Shown here: positions 1-4,600 of the stretch, in pieces
Layout of the letters: each line of letters starts with the position of its first letter
How positions within the stretch are numbered: the first letter of the stretch is position 1
NCBI GenBank assembly: GCA_030045175.1
Contig: JASIBM010000068.1
Coordinates: 1 to 6,895, forward strand
Reading direction: 5' to 3'
DNA length: 6,895 nucleotides
Source of the DNA: Streptosporangiaceae bacterium
GTDB taxonomy: Bacteria > Actinomycetota > Actinomycetes > Streptosporangiales > Streptosporangiaceae
Made by a program: the position numbers and the translations under genes
Notes under the pieces: model-generated
What the model was told of the DNA's origin: nothing
Databases searched by the model: none
Seen by the model: the letters and a program-made list of their open reading frames with translations, nothing else

Positions 1-1
1 A

Positions 2-1306
2 TTGACGCCGTCACAGGTCAACTCGATCTATGGCGCCCCGGACGTCGGCCCGAGCGGCGAAGGCGCGGGCGTGAACCTGGCGCTGTTCGAGCTGTCCGCC
101 TACCAGGAGTCCGACATCAGGACCTGGGCGCACTACTACTACGGACCCGGCTACAACCCCCCGCTCGTCAACATCAACGTCGACGGCGGCCCGCTGCACG
201 CCGTGTGCCCGCCAGGTGACCAGTGCCCGCCGGACTTCAACTTCTACTCCGGCGACATCGAGGTGGATGCCGACATCGAGATGAGCCTGGCCGTCGCGCC
301 CGACAGCAGCCGCGTCCTGGTCTATAACGCGCCGAACGACTACACCGGCCAGACCTCGCTGGATGAGTACACCGCGATCGCGAACCAGGACATCGCCGAT
401 ACGATCAGCTCCAGCTGGGGCGTCTGCGAGGACGACATCACGGCCGGCTACGCGCAGGCCGAGAACGTCGTCTTCGAGCAGATGGCGATGCAGGGCCAGA
501 GCGTGTTCAACGCATTCGGCGACGACGGCGCGTATGGCTGCCTCCCCTCGCCCACCTACGCCGACGCGGGTGATCCCGCCGCCCAGCCGTGGGTGACCGG
601 CGTTGGCGGCACCTCGCTCGAAAGCGACAACCCCGGAACCAACGCCAGCCCGTCCTACCCGGCAGGAGTGGAGACGGTCTGGAACAACAACAACCTGTGC
701 AGCGACCAGCCCGCCAGCCCCGCGAACGACAACCAGGGCGGCCTGTTCTGGTGCCTGTTCAACTACACAGGGGCCGGCGGCGGCGCACCGAGCCAGTGGT
801 GGGGCCGGCCGTTCTACCAGGCAGGCCCGGGCGTCAACAGCCCATACAGCACCTACGGCAACGGCTCCACGCAGTGCGCCCTCGCCGCCATCGGCACACC
901 GTGCAGGGAAGGCCCTGACATCTCCGCCGACGCCGACCCCTGGACCGGTCCCGCCGAGTATTGCACGGGCAATTCCAGCACGCCGTACAGCATCTGCGCC
1001 CAGCTCGCCAGCACCGACCGGGTGCCCGGCTGGTTCCAGATCGGCGGCACCAGCCTGTCCACGCCACTGGTGGCGGCCATCTTCGCTGACCGGGACGGCT
1101 ACACCGGGCAGCGGACCGGCAACGCCAACCCACTGCTTTATTTCCTGTTCAATGCCGACCCGGGCAAGTACTTCCACGACATCACCGGCATCGGGCCGCT
1201 GCAGCAGGCGGCCACCACCAACGGCCTGTACCCGACTACCCCCGGTTACGACATGGCCACCGGCATCGGGACGCCCGACATGGCGGCGCTGATCACCGGC
1301 CGCTGA
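2..1306 (+). CDS. S53 family peptidase (sedolisin/kumamolisin type), 5'-partial
   Basis: This is the catalytic domain of a secreted serine-carboxyl endopeptidase, a family that usually acts at acid pH outside the cell. Numbering from the first visible codon (TTG at 2), the Glu-Asp pair is E87 and D91 in GDIEVDADIE. The oxyanion Asp is D174 in AFGDDG, and the nucleophile is S351 in GGTSLSTP. Other family marks are SSSWGVCE (137-144), PDISADADP (305-313) and a C-terminal calcium site, FHDITGIG with D393/I394 plus PGYDMATGIG with D417. The visible part opens at LTPSQVNSIYGAP, where the mature enzyme normally begins, so the signal peptide and activation propeptide are probably upstream of the window and the TTG is unlikely to be the real start. 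The C-terminus is complete at TGA 1304-1306 with no extra domain. Ten cysteines suggest disulfides and export. It converges on the nucleotidyltransferase gene. The family call is firm; the substrate is unknown. Confidence 0.93.
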   Translation: MTPSQVNSIYGAPDVGPSGEGAGVNLALFELSAYQESDIRTWAHYYYGPGYNPPLVNINVDGGPLHAVCPPGDQCPPDFNFYSGDIEVDADIEMSLAVAPDSSRVLVYNAPNDYTGQTSLDEYTAIANQDIADTISSSWGVCEDDITAGYAQAENVVFEQMAMQGQSVFNAFGDDGAYGCLPSPTYADAGDPAAQPWVTGVGGTSLESDNPGTNASPSYPAGVETVWNNNNLCSDQPASPANDNQGGLFWCLFNYTGAGGGAPSQWWGRPFYQAGPGVNSPYSTYGNGSTQCALAAIGTPCREGPDISADADPWTGPAEYCTGNSSTPYSICAQLASTDRVPGWFQIGGTSLSTPLVAAIFADRDGYTGQRTGNANPLLYFLFNADPGKYFHDITGIGPLQQAATTNGLYPTTPGYDMATGIGTPDMAALITGR

Positions 1307-1332
1307 TGGCACCCCGGAGATCCCCGCACGCC

Positions 1333-1362
1333 ACCGGAGCCGGTCACCTCCCGCGAGGCGGG
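1333..1362. terminator. Possible weak hairpins at the convergent gene junction
   Basis: The stop codons of the peptidase (1304-1306) and the nucleotidyltransferase (1344-1346) face each other across 37 bases. Two short perfect inverted repeats lie here: ACCGG/CCGGT at 1333-1337 and 1340-1344 (2-base loop), and CCCGC/GCGGG at 1350-1354 and 1358-1362 (loop GAG). The second lies inside the last codons of the nucleotidyltransferase. Neither has a T-tract on either strand, so an intrinsic terminator is only a guess from position, and short GC palindromes are common by chance in such DNA. Confidence 0.2.
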
Positions 1363-1682
1363 TCCGGTCGCCGGTAGATGACGCGCGCCCGGGCGAGGAT
1401 GGTCGCGGTGAACGACAGCGGGTCGGCGCGGGCCTCGGCCAGCTCGGCCTCGGTGTAGAAGAGCAGGTCGAAATGCGCGGGGAACGCGGCGAGCGCCACG
1501 GCCACCTCGCGACCCCGGCGAGATCGCGGCAGCCTGCTCGGGCCGACGATGAGCAGGTCGATGTCGCTGCCGGCCTGCGACGTGCCCTTGGCCTGCGATC
1601 CGAACAGGTAGATCGTGGTCGCGTCGAAGAACGTCCTGACCCGCCCGACGATCCAGTCGAGATCGCTGTCGTCGAGGGTCAC
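1344..1682 (-). CDS. Stand-alone nucleotidyltransferase of the Pol-beta/MNT fold
   Basis: This is a 112-residue protein with the minimal nucleotidyltransferase signature. LFGSQAKG (26-33) begins GSX10DXD, with G28, S29, D40 and D42 (SDIDLL). D72 in HFDLLFY is a likely third metal-binding carboxylate. The motif is intact, so it is probably active, transferring a nucleotide monophosphate from an NTP to a protein or small molecule. Its size fits MntA-like proteins, which in HepT/MntA toxin-antitoxin pairs AMPylate a HEPN RNase. No HEPN gene is present on either side: upstream is the toxin gene and downstream is the convergent peptidase. The start is GTG (1682-1680), which overlaps the toxin stop as GTGA. 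A weak GGCGAG lies just before it inside the toxin's last codons, so translational coupling is likely. No later in-frame start would keep the N-terminal helix. The C-terminal tail is Arg/Pro-rich (RRPDPPRGR). The fold is secure; the substrate is unknown. Confidence 0.87.
   Translation of the reverse strand: MTLDDSDLDWIVGRVRTFFDATTIYLFGSQAKGTSQAGSDIDLLIVGPSRLPRSRRGREVAVALAAFPAHFDLLFYTEAELAEARADPLSFTATILARARVIYRRPDPPRGR
1679..1682 (-). promoter_or_regulatory. GTGA stop/start overlap coupling the toxin and nucleotidyltransferase genes
   Basis: Read on the minus strand, the bases are GTGA. GTG (1682-1680) starts the nucleotidyltransferase and TGA (1681-1679) ends the Tc toxin subunit. Such four-base overlaps normally reflect termination-reinitiation within one operon. 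The only ribosome-binding-like sequence, GGCGAG, sits three bases before the GTG and is weak, which favours coupling over independent initiation. Confidence 0.8.
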
Positions 1683-4600
1683 GGGCTCGCCGTGTACGCG
1701 ACCACGAGCAGGATGTCGTCGAGCTCGCTGGCCGCCAGCGACTGGTAGCCGGCGGCGCTCGCCTCCTTGAGCATGATCGTCCAGGTCGGCGGCGTGGCGG
1801 ACGGCGGTGTCGGGGTCCGCCCCAGGTCGACCGCCGGGCTCAGCGCGATCTGTACGTGGTGCATGCCGTCGAGCGTCGAGTCCGGGTTCATCGTCACGGT
1901 CTGCGTGGTGCCGCCAGGGGGCGTGAACTCAAGCGTGTACGGGCCCGAGTCCGTGGTGTTGGTGAGCACGTCGACGGAGTGCACCTTGAGGTCCAGCCCG
2001 TGGGTGAAGAACGGGAAGCGCTCTGGCGGCATCGGCAGCGTCAGGATCTGGTCGGCGCCAGGCGCCGGGTCGAGGAACTGCGCCCAGTTGGTCGGGAACT
2101 CGTGGCGGGCGCTGAACAGGCGGTACAGGCCGGTGCGGCTCTGCGCCAGGGCGATGGAGTTGAGCTTGGACTTCGCGGACGCGGCGGCCGCCGCGGCCAG
2201 CTCCCCTCCCCCTTCGCGCGCGGTGTAGCGCAGGTGCATGACGACGTCCGTGATCGTCGTGTAGTCGAACTGGGGGAAGACGTTGTTGAGTGTCAGCTGC
2301 CAGTTCGAGATGGCGCCCGCGGTCTCGAACGGCAGGTACCGCTCGTCGTCGAAGCGCAGTTCGAACAGGCCGCTGTCGTTCTGCCCGCCGCTGGTGACGA
2401 TCTCGCTGATGCCACCAGGGTCGTCGGTGAAGCGCGGGTCGGGGTCGGCGCGCGGGTAGCCAGAGCCGACGTCCGGCGACGTCCTGACCTGGTTGGCCAG
2501 CAGCGTGAGGGTCGCAGAGACGCTCGTGTACGGTCCCACCACGCACGGCACGGTCAGGCCGACGGCCTTCAGGCGGCGCATGTAGTGGCCCGGGTTGTCC
2601 AGGTCGAACAGGATCTCGGGCAGGTCGATCAGGCAACTGCCAGTTTCGCGCAGCTCGACGAGCGCGTAGGGATCGAGCTGGAGCAGCGAGACGTGCTTGA
2701 CGATCTCGAGCTCCCTGTCGTTCTGGGTGTAGTACGCGCTCTGCATCCGGCGCAGGTCGTAGTGCAGCTTCTCGCCCGCGAGCAGTCCTTGCCGCAGGCT
2801 GTCCCAATAGCCGAACTGGATGTAGCTGGTGGGCGGTTGCGCAAGCTCCCGGTCGAAGCACTGCTCGGCCGCCTTGGCCATCGAATAGGCGAGCTGGTAC
2901 GCCTGGAAGTACGTGGTGCTGATCTGGCCCACCATCCAGTCGTAAAGCTCCTTGTTCGTGAACTTGCTGTGCAGGAAGGCGTCCACGTTCTGCGCGTTCG
3001 TCACGGCGATGTCCTGCGCGGCCTTTTCCTTGGTGGCGATGTCGATGCGGATGTTGGCCGCCGCGGTCTCCGCGTCGATCCGCGCCATCTCGTCCTGCGC
3101 CACGTTGCCTTCCATCGTCCAGGCGTCCTGCCGCTGGTGGAAGCCGCCGAGCGTGCCGGTCAGGTCCGCGGTGGACTGGATGATCGCCGCGGCCATCCGC
3201 GCGACCCACGCGCCCGACCCGGAGGCGTGCCCCACGTTCGGGCCGCCGATCTTGACGTTGACCGCTGGCGAGCCGCCGAATCCGGCAGCCCCGACCTCGA
3301 CCGTCGGCAACGCGTGCGCGACCGTCGCGGTGGTGTCCAGCGCGGCGGCGACGGCCTGCGCGATCGGCGCCGTGGCGCGCAAGATCATCGCCGCCGTCTC
3401 CCAGTCGTTCATCAGCGGCCGGTTCACGTAGAAGCTGGCGCGGTCCTGGAACGTCTGCTTCGCCTTCGCCAGAACAACGAGCTGCTGGTTGGCGTCGTCG
3501 ATCTGGCGCGCGCGGACGTCGTCGATCGCGGACTGCAGGTTGATCTCGCCCGAGGACCTGATCCGCGCCATCTGTTCCGCGTCGCTCTTCTCCAGGGCCG
3601 AGAGCAGCTCGGCGCCGAGGCCGCGGACCTGGTCGCAGAACTCAATCGCCAGGCCGACGATCGTGCGGAAGCGGTACGGGGGCGTGGCCGCCGCCATGTC
3701 GGACAGGACGCTGGACAGGTCCAGGCCCGCCGCGGCGGCGGCGACGAGCAGGCCGGGATTGATCGGCGGGGAGAACAGCGGTAGCTGCTGGACGATGCCC
3801 TCGATGTTCATGCAATGCCGGATTTTGAACAGCCGATCGGCGACGGTGTCCCAGTAGGCGAGCAGTGTCGTGTTGGGCGGGATCTGGAAGTACAACGTCA
3901 GCAGGGACGGCAGGCTGGGCGAGCCACCGGAGGTCGGGACGTTGACCTTTACCGGCGGGATCGCGTTCTCCGCCGCGACGGCCGCGTTCGAGAAGGCGTC
4001 CAGGCCGGCCGCGACGAGCTGGTTGTAGTTCTGGGCCACCGGCTCCACCAGCGGTGGCACGATCTGCGGCTGCGGGCCAAGCAGGTTCGACGCGAGCACG
4101 TACATCTGGGTGGCGAGGTTGATCGTCTCCATGGTGTCCTGGGTGAACAGCTGGTCACCCCAGGCAATCAGGTTGTCGATGTAGCGCATCACGATCGCGC
4201 GCTGGTAGGCGACCGGGCGCATCTGGGCGATCGCGTCGGGGTCGAACGGGTCCTGGCGCCACGCCGCGACCTGGTGCTCGAGGCTGGGATTCCCCTGGTT
4301 GATCGCGTTCATCAGCGCGGTGATCTGCTCGGCGGCGTAGTCGGCGGCCGTCATCTCGGAGAACGGCTTGGTGAGCCAGTAGCACTGCGGGACGCTACCG
4401 GCGAACCCGCCCGCGGGGTCGAACACGTACTCGTACCACTGCTTGGCGACCTGGAACTGCTGGTTGGCCGACAACGAGTTGGCGATCAGGAAGGGGGCGT
4501 GGAAGAACAACTCCCAGTTGTAGATGGCGTAGGGAGAGTTGTAGACAGAGAAGTTGCTTGGCGACGAGGAATTCGGGGGCGAGCCGAAGTCCATTCCCTC

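Noticed and set aside
11..1312. Long open frame on the minus strand opposite the S53 peptidase (433 codons)
   Set aside because: It is an antisense shadow of GC-rich coding DNA. The product is an Ala/Gly/Val/Arg-rich string with no recognisable motif, while the plus strand has a full catalytic set.
1344..1682. A complete HepT/MntA toxin-antitoxin module
   Set aside because: Only the nucleotidyltransferase half is present. There is no HEPN gene with an RX4-6H motif in the adjoining sequence, and the 37-base gap downstream is too short to hold one.
1856..3784. 642-codon open frame on the plus strand, opposite TcA
   Set aside because: It is low-complexity Arg/Val/Gly/Asp-rich antisense translation with no domain. 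The minus strand encodes highly conserved TcA motifs over the same bases.
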